This document shows positions 1 to 12,959 of a DNA stretch of 64,000 bases, piece by piece; the first letter of the stretch is position 1, and every line of letters begins with the position of its first letter. Position numbers and translations under genes: made by a program. The notes under the pieces were generated by a model. The model was not told where the DNA came from. It saw only the letters and a program-made list of their open reading frames with translations, and did not search any database. The stretch comes from Manis javanica (Eukaryota > Chordata > Mammalia > Pholidota > Manidae): NCBI RefSeq assembly GCF_040802235.1, contig NC_133157.1:33125501-33189500 (forward strand). The letters are read 5' to 3'.

Positions 1-1165
1 GCCTGGTCTCTTCCTAGAGCTTTGGATGGCCCAGTTACTGAGCTCCCTCCACACCCCCATGTAACAGACATGAACCTCCATCATGCCGGCTCTGACATCC
101 CCGGCAGCCTTCCTCAGGGACTCAGCAGGTGGGCACCAGGAAGGACCCTCATTCTGAAGAAGGGGATATTGAGGCTCAGGGAGGAGCTTTGCACCAGGTA
201 CACAGCCAGGAAGTGGTGGGTCTGGAATTCAAACCCTGGCATTGTGGACCTTCCTATATCTAGTCCAGTGTTTCCCATATTGTGCATCATAAGCCTCACA
301 CATGCCCCTTGTAAACTATAAATTCCCAATCCCTTCCTCTTGGAGGTTTTGATTCAGTATACCTTGAGTGGTGCTGGGAACCTCTCTAGGTAACAACCTT
401 CTCATGGGGGTCTTATGATCAGGGAGTCCTGGGTAAAGGGCCAGTCTGCCTGCTGCCCTGCAGTTCACCATCGACAGATCCTTTTCCCAAGTGCCAGGCA
501 CCGACTACTAACTGTTCTCAAAGATGGTGGAGGTGGATAAAATACCTAACCTCACTTCTCACTAGGTATTAAACTCAAACAGGTCATGGGACTTCTCTGA
601 GGACACAAGTTATCTGAAAACAGAAGAAATAACTATCATGCAACTGCTTGGAAAACCCAGGGCATTGAGCAAATGTTTGATGTTGTTTTATTGACTTGGC
701 CTTTGCTAGATAAAAACGTGTTTGTATTTCACAAGTATGTGTCACTTAGCTACCAAGCAAAGTGTCCCATGATCCCACCCAGAGGTCTGAGCCCTGACAG
801 CTATCAGGGAACAAAGGCTTTGCCCATAGGTATGCTTGCAACAAAGGAAAAGTTGGGAGACAGGAACAAGGTCAGGAATAATGAGAATCCTGGTGTCTCC
901 TTCCTTAGTCCTTCCTGTCCCATGCTTTTTCTGAAGCCCAACTTGTTGAAATGTTAGTCAGTTTTTGTGGGTAACCTCTCACAGATAGTCTTTCAGGATT
1001 GCAGATAATGTAATGCTATGGACACTTACAGCCTTAGTATGTGCCTGTCTCAAGTGCCGCACATCTCTCCTTAGGACTGGATCCTCTGGGCTGCAGGCTC
1101 ATTCATTCATACATTCCTGAGCCCCACAGACACCCCGTGTTTCAAACTTTAGGTCACTATTATGG
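1..1165. other. intergenic DNA with an old MIR-like fragment
   Basis: No gene is supported here. About 150-240 resembles a MIR SINE in reverse orientation: the stretch has the usual reversed pattern of a 'gaggctcaggga' block followed by a 'ggaattcaaaccc' block. The rest looks like unique mammalian intergenic sequence, and its reading frames are all short. Confidence 0.4.
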
Positions 1166-1170
1166 GTCAG

Positions 1171-1558
1171 TGTCTTGCCAATGGGTTTCAGCCCCAGGCA
1201 AATTCACTATGGATTCAGTGTGACCAAAGAATTGACTGTAGAATGTTCTTGGGGTGAAAGGGTTATACCCAACTTTGTTTCCGTGGTGACAGGTCAATCA
1301 CTAGAATCCTATCCACTCAGAGAGTCTGCATGCAGCAAGCCGGGCTCTGCCTCTGGACCTGTCCTCAGCGCTGCCACCACTCCAGCCTCTGCCCTGCTTT
1401 CCTGCAACCTTGCAGCAGTGCCACTGTATTGCCCAGAGCACTGGGCAGGGCTCTTTTATATAGAGTCAATAACGACGCATTGCCCACATGTGTGTAGTGA
1501 GCTAACCAACCAGGACCAGGTGAGAATCCTGGCCACAGGAACCTTCATTTTATCCACA
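1171..1558 (-). mobile_element. solo LTR, copy A
   Basis: Read on the - strand this 388-bp element starts TG and ends CA. It has a TATA box (TATATAAA on the - strand, 1455-1462) and is flanked by a perfect 5-bp duplication GTCAG (1166-1170 and 1559-1563). It is homologous along its whole length to the inverted copy at 3179-3587, though with many differences. No internal retroviral sequence lies next to it, so it is a solo LTR. The family was not identified. Confidence 0.75.
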
Positions 1559-1594
1559 GTCAGGATGTCAATTTAGAGATATTGTTTCCCAAAA

Positions 1595-2110
1595 CTGCCT
1601 GAGAAGAATTGCCTGGGGCTTGTGTTAAATACAGATAGGCCAACTATCCTCTCCCTGGAAATTCTGATTTCATAGTAGGTCTGATTTGGGACTGGGGAGC
1701 TATTTTTTAACCAATCTTCCAAGACCTATGATCTAGCTTCTCATTCTGTAAAATACATACAAATCACCTGGTGATCTTGTTAAATACAGATCTTAGTTCA
1801 CTAGGTCTGGGGCAAGTCAGGAAGAATCACTTCTAATAATCTCCCCTGTGATGCCCATGTTACAGGTCTAGGATCACAGCCTGCTTGGCCAGGTTTGGGT
1901 GATTCTTATCCTTAGGCATGCTGGGAGAAGCAAGGATTTTGTGCTATTCTCAACCTCAGCACACCTGGGGAGCTTTTAAAACTTACTAAGGTCCAGGTCC
2001 CACTGCAAACCAATTAAATCAGAATCTCTCAGGGCTTTTGGTTTCTTTGCTTTGGTTCTTAAGGCTTCTCAGATAACTCCGATGTAAAATAGAGCTGAGA
2101 CTCACTGACT
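1595..2110 (+). repeat. cluster of MER5A-like DNA transposon relics
   Basis: Three neighbouring segments (about 1595-1740, 1750-1890 and 1945-2110) each carry the pattern of the non-autonomous hAT element MER5A: a 'cacctggngatcttgttaaa' type block followed by an 'aggtctggggc' or 'aatcagaatctc' type block. They are diverged, and their exact ends cannot be set by eye. Confidence 0.5.
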
Positions 2111-3178
2111 TAGTGGGTCCTCATCAGCATGAAAATAAATTAACGAACACATGGAATAGAACCTCCCACACCTTGTGGTGTAAAATCTGACTCAGCTATG
2201 TGTTTCATATATGCAGATCATGTGACTTGCTAGAGGAACGTGGGTTTGCCAATGAGCGGAAAAAGGGAGCACATCCTGGAATTCGCAGACCAGCCCTGGG
2301 GACAGAGAGCTTGAATGAATTCAAGGACCCATGCCCTGCCCCCCTCCCAACACTGGCTGACAGCGTGGTGAGGAAGCTCTGCAACATCAGCTAGTGAGAT
2401 TGGGGTCAGGGACATCAATAGCAAGCCTCTGCATAAGCTGAGCAACGAAGCGTGAACAGGACTTTGTCATGAAGCAGGCAGGACCTACGAGCAGCAGAGG
2501 ACAAAATGTACACAGTTTGGGGACATGTTACCTGCCCCACCCCTGCAGCAAGCAGTGGGGGGCTGTATGGCTAGAACCTGGGGGTGTGAAGGGGAGTGGC
2601 AAAAATAGGCCCAGATGATTACAGAGGCTTGGGAAATGTAAGCTAAGAGAAAGGAAGGTCACTGACCCCCTTGTAGGGAACCACCGCAGATGACTTTATC
2701 TGGGCAGAGTCACTCACAGTAGCTGGAACGCCACTGACAGCTTGCACAAGGCTGTTTCTGTGGACATAAGGGAACATGGAGCCTGAGGGCACGAGACAAC
2801 TTTCTAGAAAGCATTTTGGTGAGGGGAGGAGTGGAGGGTGTTTAATCCAAGATCCATCAGCAACATTCCCATTTTCTTAAGATCCCAGACCCCCTTCACC
2901 AAAATTTTATTTGGGCAAATATCCATTTTGCCAAGTTCTGAACAGGAAGGCCAGAGACAAGTCAGACAGCTTTGCCCTTGTGAGCTGTCTCACTAAGGAG
3001 AGAGAGACACCTTCATGGATTACTGTAACATACGACAGGCTGTTAGAACTGTCCCAAACTTTGTGCTCTGGGAAGACAAAAAACAAGAAATCAGTTAAGC
3101 TTGGGTTAATTAGAAAAGGCTTTTGGGAGGAGGAGGAGGCATAGGGTGATTGGTGAAGAGTCATTGGTGAAAGGGGGA
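2111..3178. other. intergenic DNA, nothing recognised
   Basis: No gene, RNA or clear repeat could be supported. Short overlapping frames on both strands near 2200-2450 and 2907-3164 show no recognisable protein and look like chance. Confidence 0.4.
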
Positions 3179-3587
3179 TGTGGATAAGGTGAAGGTTCCT
3201 ATGGCCAGGATTCTCACCTGGCCCTGGTCGGCTAGCTCACTACACGTGTGGGCAATACATTGTTACTGACTCTATATAAAGAGCTCCGTCCAGTGCTCTG
3301 GGCTATCACGGTGGCACAGCTTCAAGGATGTAGGAGAGCAGACTGGAGTGGGGGCAGCACCGAGGACAGAGACTGAGATGGCTGCAGGGGTAGAGAAGCC
3401 CAGAGGCAGAGATAAGCTTGCTGCACACAGACTCGATCTGAGTGGATGGGATTCTAGTGATTGACCTGCCACCATGGGAATGAAGTTGGGTATAAACCCT
3501 TTCACCCCAAGAACGTTTCATTGTCATTCCTTGGTCTCACTGAATCCGTAATGAACTTGCCCAGGGCTGAAACCCATTGGCAAGACA
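3179..3587 (+). mobile_element. solo LTR, copy B (inverted relative to copy A)
   Basis: This 409-bp element begins TG, ends CA and has a TATA box TATATAAA at 3273-3280. The flanking 5-mers GGGGA (3174-3178) and AGGGA (3588-3592) fit a decayed 5-bp target duplication. It is the same family as the copy at 1171-1558 but lies in the opposite orientation, so the two promoters point away from each other. Confidence 0.7.
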
Positions 3588-5330
3588 AGGGAGAAAGGCT
3601 GAAGGAACACAAAGATTTGCAAACCTTTGAGGGTTTGCACATGGCTGAAGTACAGCAAGTGGTTGGGGATAAGGTGAACAGATGGGCAAAGGGGCCAGGA
3701 CACAGACAGCTCTTGTGCCAAGTTCAAGCATTTGGATTTATTCGGGAGGCAAGTGGGAACCACTGGAGGTTTTTAAGCTGAGGAATGAGATGATCAAAAT
3801 TGGGTTAGAGGATGTTATCTGGCAGCTGATGTGGAGGCAGGTGGTATAGAGAACAGTTCAAGTGACTGAAGAATGAAAGAGTGAGTGGATGAGGACAGAG
3901 AAATGAAAGGCTAACTTTATGATGAATTCTGAATTAGAAGGTAGAAGGTTTTGATCTTCACTATTTATATACCCAAAAAGAGCCAATTAAGGGCCTGGGG
4001 GTTTCTGACAAGGACTGAGGAGTTTGAGGGGTAGTGGCCTGCACTGTAGCCTGCAACATAAAAGAAACGGACTGGCTCAACTCCACTTAGTGCTCCTGTT
4101 GGCTTGGCATTTCCTCACTCTTTTGAGTGTTGTCCCAGTTTGGACTAAGCTTAAATATTTTCCTCCTCTTCAGGATTCACCACAGGACAGTAACTTCTCC
4201 ATTCCAATCTGAAATGAATTATCTATGCTTCTGAACATGCTGGATGCCTGCCTGATTTATTCATATTTTGAATAATACATCTGAACATGATTTCACCCAA
4301 GACAGGGCAACCACAAATTTGAGGTGAATGCCCTTCCCCAGCTGTTACCCAATTAGTCATTCCAAACCACTGCACTGCCTTGTCATTATCCTGTGGGGCC
4401 CCAAATCTATCCTGCACACTTATTAGATGTCAGGTGCTAGTGTCTGACAGTGAAAGATTTGCACAATCAGCTCTCAGGTGACCTTTACAATCTTATCTCC
4501 TGCTTCTATGACTTTCTCCACTAGTCCAAATTCCGTTCATGCATCCTCCACCGCCCAGTTCAAACACTTTCTGCTTCATGAATCTGTTCCTGGCTCGCTC
4601 TCTAGGGGAAAGCTCTTTGTGCCTCTAAATGTCCAGAGTCCTTTGTTTTTATATCTTTTATTAGACTCTCAGCTCCTTCAAGAGAGCTTAGGCACAGACA
4701 ATAGCACACAGTAGGTACCTCAGTAGAGTGTGTGATAAAATTAGGTAGCATGTCTCCCATAGCCCAAGAAGCAGTTAAACAGGCCACCTCAAGCAGACCA
4801 CACATAATTTTGAAGTCAATATCTACAAAGTGCTCTTTGGGGGAAAGGAGCAGGGAAAGCTATCCAGCTACAGCTTAAGCTCTAACACTTCACTCCAGTG
4901 GAGTTGCCTATCCAAGTAAAGTCTATATACTGCACATATTTGACAAACTGACAAACCTCCTGAAGAGCCTCTCCTCTTCAGGCTGACCTTTCCCTTTCCT
5001 TCAACCCCACCCATGTTGTGTGCCTTCCAGTTTGCAAGTTACAGTCAGATCATTCCCAGTGGTTCTTATGAGGGCAGAGGGATGCATGCAAAGCAGGTGT
5101 TATTTTTCAGACAGAGATGGAGGGGCTCAGGGACAGTGACTTGTCCAAGGTCATTCCCATGAAATGTCGGGTCTATGACTTGACCTAACTCCGGGTCAGT
5201 GGAGTCCAAAAACTAAACTTGTCTGAGGTTGGAAACAGGGTTTAAAGTCATTTGTATGTCCTAAAGCACACACACAGGTATTCTGAAAATTGCGGTATAG
5301 GTAGCTGACAAAAGGCCACTCCGAGGGTTT
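3588..5330. other. intergenic DNA upstream of SLC25A51, with a MIR-like fragment
   Basis: No gene is supported. About 5100-5205 has the reversed MIR pattern, with a 'cagagatggaggggctcaggga' type block and a 'gacttgtccaaggtc' block. The rest is unremarkable. Confidence 0.4.
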
Positions 5331-5652
5331 GATGGCATCTAACCAAGGCTACAGAGGGGAGCTAGACGGGGCGCTTTTAAAGTGTTTAGCGCACGCGCTG
5401 GCCACCCACAACCGTGAATTCCCATTGATCCTCCCACAGATTGCACAGGGGAACACGTTGCCCGCTTGTGGCAAGGCCAGGCCACCGTACGGCACCAAGC
5501 GTCCGGTACTGCGGCTGGCGGAGCCCCAATGCCCCACGACTGATGTGATGGGTGACCCTACACCTGCCCCGCCCCAGTCAACCGTGGCCCGGAGTAGGGG
5601 CGTTGTCCTTTGACTCCGCAGTAGCGGCAGAGGCGGCGCGACGGCGTCTCCC

Positions 5653-5660
5653 TCACGTGA
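5653..5660. promoter_or_regulatory. palindromic E-box TCACGTGA
   Basis: This is a perfect CACGTG core with T/A flanks, the form preferred by USF and MiT/TFE factors. It lies about 140 bp upstream of the first splice donor. The motif is seen directly; factor binding is inferred. Confidence 0.45.
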
Positions 5661-5689
5661 TCGCACTCGGACACCTCCCAGCGCGTCAC

Positions 5690-5796
5690 GCTACGCCCCG
5701 CGCACTGGCTTCGGTCAAGGTCTGCGCCTGCGCGGCCGCTGGCTCGCGGGCTCGCCGACCTGCGGGCTGGCGGCTACCGAGCACCCGCGGCGATGG
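5690..5796 (+). other. SLC25A51: SLC25A51 non-coding exon 1 (5' end approximate)
   Basis: The 3' boundary is supported by a consensus splice donor GTAAGT at 5797-5802. The transcription start is not visible; 5690 is a guess from the position of the E-box and NRF-1 sites. The coding exon begins at an acceptor at 16,544, so this exon would be purely 5' UTR. Further alternative 5' UTR exons in the intron cannot be excluded. Confidence 0.55.
5723..5733. promoter_or_regulatory. NRF-1-like site TGCGCCTGCGC
   Basis: The site matches the GCGC-N2-GCGC type NRF-1 recognition pattern with a central CT. NRF-1 activates many nuclear genes for mitochondrial proteins, which fits a mitochondrial NAD+ carrier. 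The motif is seen; its function is inferred. Confidence 0.45.
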
Positions 5797-8700
5797 GTAA
5801 GTGCGCGAGGCCGGCGAGGGGGAAACAAGGGGTGAGTGCGGAGGCGGGAGGGAACTCCCTCTGCGTTGAGGTTGTGGAAGCATCGCCCCGCCGCCCCCGC
5901 GCTCGCCGTCCGGGAGGAGCCGGCGGCCGGGGCCGGGGAAGCTGCCTGCAGGCGCGCGGGTCCTTTCTCGGCTCCCGGCTGTTCCGCCTCCGCGGGGCTT
6001 CGCTGGTCCCGGGCGCCGTCTGGCTGCCGGAGCGAGCTTCCCGGGCGGGGAGGCAGCGCGTTCATCTGGGCGCGCCCCGGGCGGGGAGGTGCCTCCTGGC
6101 GCTGACGAACCGCAGGGCGCGGAGGGGCCGACCTGTGCCTGCGCTCGGAGCCGAGCGGCTCTGGCGGCGCTGGGACGGCGGAAGGGCCCCTGCCCCCCGC
6201 CCCCCGGGGTCTGGGGATCCGGCATTCCCGAGTCTATTTCAGAGTGTGGGAGGCGAAAGGGGCCCTTTCCCCTCCCCGCTATTGTCACAGATTGGGGAAA
6301 TGGTCGCCTGGAGAGCGTAAGTGCAGCCACTGCTAGGTAGGGCTTATTCTGCGACACCATGTTGCATCGCGTTGTGGGCGACTCAGTTGTAGGCTTTTTT
6401 GGGGGTAGGGGGCGGTGTTGTTAATTGTAAATCTCTGTGCCGATTTTTTGGTATTAAGCTTAGCTGGACAGAGCATGTCGATGCTTGAGTTTTATTTACC
6501 CTTTGGGCATAACCTTTATTTTGTCCCTTAGAGCTGAACACAGCTGGTCTTAATTTCCACCTTGTGTCTCTGACTGTAAGCTGTCAAAGAGAAGCCCTTA
6601 AACTGAGTGTGTAATGACTCCGCCTGTTTGAGCCTCCTGTGCCCTTGCTTTGAAAGGATTCAAAAGGTGCAAGGACTGGTATCACATCCTAGTGGTTTCA
6701 GAGCACTGGTTAGGCGCTTTGGGTCTGGAGTCAGTGCATCTCAGGGTAAAATCACAATCTGTTTATCTGTACAAGGAATGGATTTACCTGGTCGCTCCTT
6801 TGGTAGATTAAAGTAAACCCAGAGAAGTGGGTTTTTGAATTAGAGACTGGTTTGTTTATGTTTATGTTTATGTTTGTTTATATTAGCAAGATAATGTCAT
6901 AAGTAGGATTTGAACCCATTCTGCTGAGTGCTGTCTGAGATATGCTGACTTAGGAGAGTTCACGTCCTTTGAGAACTGCAGTCAGCTTCTTTACAGTTTT
7001 TACACAAAGACCTTTGGGCTGGGTTCATAGCTAGGTCCTGCTTATCCATGTGGCTGTAAATTACAGTGAGTATTTAGAGTTTACTGTTTTCTTACGCCAC
7101 AAGTATTTGACATTTGCACCTGCTTGATAGTCAACTCATTAACTTTGTTTCCTTTTGAGACAGGTTAAATATTTTAGATGGCAAACAAGTGTAAAATTAT
7201 GTTAAATAAATTTTGCAATAAATTCCAAATAATTACCTACATTAAAGAATTTTAATACAGAGATTGTTTAGCAAAGAAATTTAGCCATATTTACAGTATA
7301 AACATGCAAAATCCTAAGGCACATTGCCACAGAATACTGTGCACACTGTGCTTCCTTTTATTGCTACGTTTAAGAACCTATTCACACCATTCACTCCAGG
7401 ATGAAACTGGAGGGAAAGCTTTAAATCCGTGAAATCTGTGAGGGTTTCACTACATTTCTGTTTCCCGGTGTCCAGGCCTATTCTTTAAAGTCTGAGACTC
7501 CAAACATACAGTAATGTTCTTAAAATTTCTTAAAATAGTTCAGTACAGTGGTTAATAAAATGACTGGCTAACTTCTGTTAGCCACGGTTTTCTGTTTGTT
7601 TGGTAACAGTCCCCATTATTATGATAAGTCATAATAAACTAGATGAAATAACTGTAATTTGCAAGATTTTGGAAAGTAGTTTAAGTACCATTCCAGTAAA
7701 ATTAAAAATGAATAGAGATGAAATTTTCAGGTATACAAATAACTTATCAAGAAACATACATTTTTAAAAGCTTGTAGATGGTGACTTTAGAATTTACAAT
7801 ATATTGTGTGTTCTGTATGTAAATATGAATTTTTTTACATTTATAAATTGTCTCAGTGTGTTATTGTCTAATCACATATGCATTCATCTTAAAGTTTCTA
7901 TTGATTTTAACATCATTTAGTCCTGAAACTGAGGAAGAGCAAAGCATTATATAGATAGAAAGCATTTCTATGCTAAAATTATTTATTAATGTTGGTTAAT
8001 CTTAGATTGGCAAGCATAGTACTAATAAAAGTTTTTAGACTCATCTGTCAGCTGAAACATGGGAAGTTAAGGATGCAGAAGACTAAATGATTAATAATCA
8101 TCAAACTCTGTACCCTAGCAAACTTCTCAAGCATCTGTAGAGCTCTTTTTTTAAACTAAAAATGCATTTTTTCTTTAATTGGTTAAGAGCACAAAATGTA
8201 ACAGGCAGAAGGTTTTTTTTAAATGAATTTAAAAACTAGGTTTTTTCCCCAGTTGTCTCCAAGTTAAATACATAACACACACCCACAAAAAATGGTTCAC
8301 AAAGGAAAGCTGTCATACACAAGTAGTTGTATCTTGAATTAAAGGAAACAGCTGTTGAAACAGGAATTAGCCCAGTAAAGTCAGCAAAAATATAAGTTTT
8401 AGAAACTGAGCCTTCAGAAGCTGCCTAGCACAATCCTGCAGTGTGTACCCTACTAAAGTACTGCTAGCTATGAAGGAGTAAGTCTGTACAGCTTTTAGCA
8501 AAAAATGCTTTTCCAGGAAAGCAAATCAAACAATATAGTCAGTGGTATCAGAGCCATAGCTTTTCATGTCTGTGCCATAAAACCCTATTTATGCAGAATG
8601 GACTAAAATTTCAGGACAAAATAGCAGTATCTTAAACATTTCTTACTTTTTCCATTTTAAGTTCTCTGTTTCTTTCCCCCTCACCCTGCATTTCAGTCCA

Positions 8701-8999
8701 GTCCAGCAGAAAGATGGCTGCTTTTAGGATTGGCTGTTTTATTTTTCTTTCTGTAGTTAGACTGTCATGGAACCTAGATATTTCAGGCTCTTAGATGCAT
8801 CTGTGATCAGTGTCTCGCTGTCATCAAATTGCATTGGTAAACGTGGGGCTTCCTATAGTTGCCTTGTTTTCCCACCAGTGACATTCAGCTTCAGGGTGGA
8901 TTTTTCATCGAACCATGGTGGACGGGACAGTTGCCATCTATCAGTATCCATCCCTGTTTTATCTTTCCTTTGGGCCACAAGAATGATGCTCTTCTCCTG

Positions 9000-11500
9000 A
9001 GCGTAAATAAAGGATATGATAAGACACACAAAGCCAAATGGGCTTGGATTCTGGAAAGGGGTTCATATAAATCAAACTCAAAGCCACCATATCAAAGAAA
9101 CGAGATGATACAGATGAACCACCAATTAGACCAAAATTATCCACAGACTGTCTTAAAAAGTAATGAAATCTTGCTCAAAAGGAGATACATAGCCTTACAC
9201 ACTCAATTTAGGAAACAACAAATAAAAATTAGCATCTAACTCAAGAAACTAGAATAAAATAAATCCAGACAAAGCCAGGGAAGAAAGAGAATAAAGAGGA
9301 ATAACAAACTTAAAAATTGAAAAATAGTAAAACTGGTAAATTCCAGAGCTAGTTCTTTGCTGGAATAGGAAGAATATAAGTTAAATAAACTGACTTTCTG
9401 CTCAAGAAAAAAGGGAGTATTAACTACACAGATTAGAAGTATTTTTTTAAACAGTAAGAGCTTTATAAGACTATGTAAATAAACCAGAATTTTTTTTTTT
9501 TAAAGAAAATCCGGTTATCAAAATTGTCTCCAGGAGAGAGAGCCTAACAGACCAGCAGTGATGGAAGGCATTGAAGTTACCAAAAGCTGCCATCCCCCAA
9601 AACACCAGGCCTGAGATTTTATATGGGCCAGTTGATCAGTGAATGTTTCTGTGTCATGATGATTTGTTTCTCTGTATAATTGTGAAACTGCTAGGACTTG
9701 GATCATGAACACTCAGATGACAGAACTTCCTGTTTCTCAAATCAAAATCCAGCATTATGCTTAACAGTAATGGCTCGCATAGTTCCCACAAATGTCAGGA
9801 AAAATAGAATGTTCACTGTTACCATAATATAACTTTGTTAGGAAGTATTTGTTAATCCAATAAAATGGAAGAAAATGCACCAGAAAAACCTGGAGAAATA
9901 CTAGGAGGATTCAGTATGTTGGCTTGTCCTAACCTTTATGCACGGGAATTGGTAGCTTTTTCATATGCAGACAAAAAGCAGTTAGATAATTAATTGGAAG
10001 GAAATAGTCCAATTGTAATTGACTGAAAAGATAAAATAACCTGGACATAAGAAATACTCAATATCTATATGAAAACATTTTAAAATGCTACTAACGTTTG
10101 TGAAAAGATACAAGTAGACATCATGTTCTTATAAAGTAAGGTTCAGTTTTGAAAAAGTGACTGTTTTAAGTTTTACAAAGTCACTTCCACTATAACATAC
10201 CAACAAGATTTGGGGCGGAATATGACAAAAATATACTAAAGTTTACCTGGAAAAGCATGTAAACTAGGAACATTGGTAATTCTGGTAAGAGTACAGGGGG
10301 AAACCCTACTAGATAATGAAATCTATTCTGATGTACAGTAGGTTAAAGCAGGTGGGTACTAGAGAAGAAATATAGTACTAAGCTAGTGGTGAACAGAATG
10401 GAGTGCAGAAATAAATGCAAATTCCCATGGGTGTTTAGATTGTGCTAACCAGTGATGAAAAGAAAATTTTTCAGCCAGTTTTTTAGGCACCCTCTTTCTT
10501 ATCTTTGCCTCACTCCTTATACTGAAATTCCAGAGAGGTTGGCAGTATGGGTGATAAATGAAACTGCAGGAGTTATCGAAGGGAGCATGGATTACTTGTT
10601 TATAGTTTTACAGTAATGAAGGCCTTCTAAGGTCACAAAACCTAGAAGCCAAGCTCAATAGATTTAATATCCAAATAAAGCACTTCATTATCACAAAAAT
10701 GATAAAAAGTGGGGAAAATATTTGCCACAATTTGATCAATATAGCTAGGATTATTTTCTTTATATGTGAAGAAATTTTACAAACGAATTTAAAAAATAGA
10801 TGACACGAAAATGTATAGTGAAAGGTTTTCTAGTGTTCAGTAAAAATGAAAAATGCTGAGTTCCATTAAACATTTTTAAATGACAAAATGAGGGTTTTTT
10901 CCCCCCACTAATTAGATTGGCAGAAATTACAGTTTAATACCTGGTGCTTTAAATGGTAAGGAAACTGGTTCTGGCATTCACTTTGTGGAAATGTAAATCA
11001 CTGTAAGCATTCTGCAGGCAGTTTGGAGTAGCCTTCAAATTAAAATGTTTTTGTCTTGGAGCCAGAAATCTCATTCCAGAGATTTACCCTACAGATAGAT
11101 ATACTTGCAAGAGTTCACCCACGCAGAGTAGGGGTGCAAGATTCCCCATTACATCATTCAAGAAAACGAAAAAAACGAAACAAAGCAGTGACCATAACCA
11201 AAAGATAGAATAAATAGCATCTATCACATCCATTGACTAGACTCAGTAGAACAATGTGCAGCTCTTCAAAACAGCAGGGTGCCTCTGTGCTGTTCCCAGG
11301 AGATTGTGACTGCGTCGTCACGTTCCTTGCTCTGTTCACTTAGCAGTATGCTCTTCTGTGTAGTTTTTAAATGATGGGTGGGTGGGTGGACGGGGGCAGA
11401 GTGAGTGTGACTAGGGTTGGGCTGACATACTAGTCTGGGGAGATGGAGAGGTCCTTGTCCGGGAGGAGAGGATTTCTATATATTTAATTGATTTGCAACT
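9000..11500 (+). mobile_element. ancient, decayed L1 (sense strand)
   Basis: The sequence is A-rich on this strand. It contains scattered pieces resembling L1 ORF2 text, such as a stretch around 9150-9240 reading like the region before the reverse transcriptase and another at 10,180-10,480. All frames are heavily broken. The ends are approximate, and more than one element may be included. Confidence 0.5.
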
Positions 11501-12459
11501 TTACTTTTCTCTTAGAAAAGTGTTCTCTTAAAAATAAAAAAAATCTTTTTTTAAATGTGTATTTTTAATGTGTAAATGTTTTCCTAAAATGTTGCATACA
11601 TTTTTTTGTGAATTTCTATTTAAATGGTTTTTTTATTGGCTCTGCAGACAGCCCAGCTCCAAAGAATGTGACCTTTCTTAGTCAAGCATATAGGTGACTC
11701 AAAGCCTAACTGCTTTAAAACCTGCCAGAAGTAGAAGTAATTCCTCTCTATGAGCCAGGCCTTACTTTGGTTATTTAAATTGCAGTGGGACAAATTTTCA
11801 GAACACCAGGGGACAGTTTTTTACTGTCCCTTTATTCCCCATGCATGGAAGTACTAAGCAAATAGAAGTCCCACTGCTTCCAGCCCTCTGCCAAAAGTGG
11901 TTTCTTTGGGTGAGCAGTGTTCTGGCCCCCAGGGGTGGTATGGCTCCCCGGGCTAGGGTGGATAATGAAAGGTTAGGCCTCTGGCACTGTCAAATTCTGT
12001 AGCTGTAACCAGGTGACTTGGTGGGAGGAAGAGTTTCCTGACCCTTTGTATTACCTCCCTCGGGCAGACTTTGGGCCTGTAATGGTGTCCAGGCATAATT
12101 CTTCTCAACCAAGCGCAAGGTCATTTTTTCTAATAGAAACATGATAGCAAGTCAACTAGAACTCCAGAGACTTAGGGCCGATGCTACATTTTTTTCTTAC
12201 TGTGTTTCATAGGAAGAGGGCACACAGATGTCGGTGCAACAGCTTCAGGAAAATAGTTCTCACTTGCTTCACATATGAAAGGAAAAAAATAGTACATAAC
12301 AGTGTCAGAAAGTCTTGGAATCTTCCTGAGGGTCTCTCATAATACAGGTCTGAGCCTGCTTCTCCATGCTTGTCTGCCACCCATAGTCCCCCACCCACAT
12401 GCTCCAGTAGGACATACTTGAGTGAATCCTCAGGAATGTCATGCTTTGCAACAATGTGG

Positions 12460-12840
12460 ATGGACCTAGGGGCTGTAATGCTAAGTAAAAAGCCAGGTGG
12501 AGAAAAATACCATATGATTTCACTTATTTGTGGAATGTAAAAACAAAGCAAAACGGAAGGAACAAAACAGCCGTAGCCCAGACACTGAGAAGTGACTAGT
12601 TACCGCGGGGGAGGGGATTAAAGAGGCACAACATCTCAATCATAGGTTGGACACTGGATGGAAGTGCTGCATGGAGAATATCCAGTGGTTGTGTAACATC
12701 TTCCTGTGTTAACAGATAGTAACTGCACTAGTGGGGGTGAGGATTTAATGACAGTGTGTGTGAGTGTTGCACCACTGTTGTGTACAGTATAATACTGTAT
12801 GTCAGCCATACCTCAGTTACAAAGAAGTAAAAACTAGAGC
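12460..12840 (+). mobile_element. L1 3'-end fragment
   Basis: The text 'gtaacatcttcctgtgtt...cactagtgggggtgagga' and the final 'cctcagttacaaagaagtaaaaac' match the usual 3' UTR end of mammalian L1MA-type elements. A related copy lies at about 52,395-52,590. Confidence 0.6.
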
Positions 12841-12959
12841 AGTGCTGCTGCTCCTCTGCCACAGGACCTACACCCAAGCCTGTGCCACCTTAGCTAACAC
12901 GCTCATCCCATGCACGTGGAGCTCTGCCCAGAGGTCATATCCTGTCCTGTCCCTCCCTC

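Larger units (their letters stand above)
5340..6330 (+). promoter_or_regulatory. SLC25A51: CpG island promoter of SLC25A51
   Basis: GC content and CpG density rise sharply from about 5340, peak at about 5640-6240, then drop to AT-rich intron. There is no TATA box, as is usual for a housekeeping promoter. The island holds a palindromic E-box, an NRF-1-like site and the first splice donor. Long reading frames cross it on both strands (for example 5793-6320), but they are a by-product of few AT-rich stop codons. Confidence 0.85.

Noticed and set aside
5686-6360. Long overlapping frames on both strands in the CpG island (175 and 224 codons)
   Set aside because: They have no recognisable domain, are Ala/Pro/Arg-rich as expected from GC-rich DNA, cross a good splice donor and overlap each other on opposite strands.
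8767-9239. Two frames (77 and 126 codons) that could be an alternative SLC25A51 exon
   Set aside because: The second runs into decayed L1 sequence, no splice sites fit, and neither protein is recognisable.
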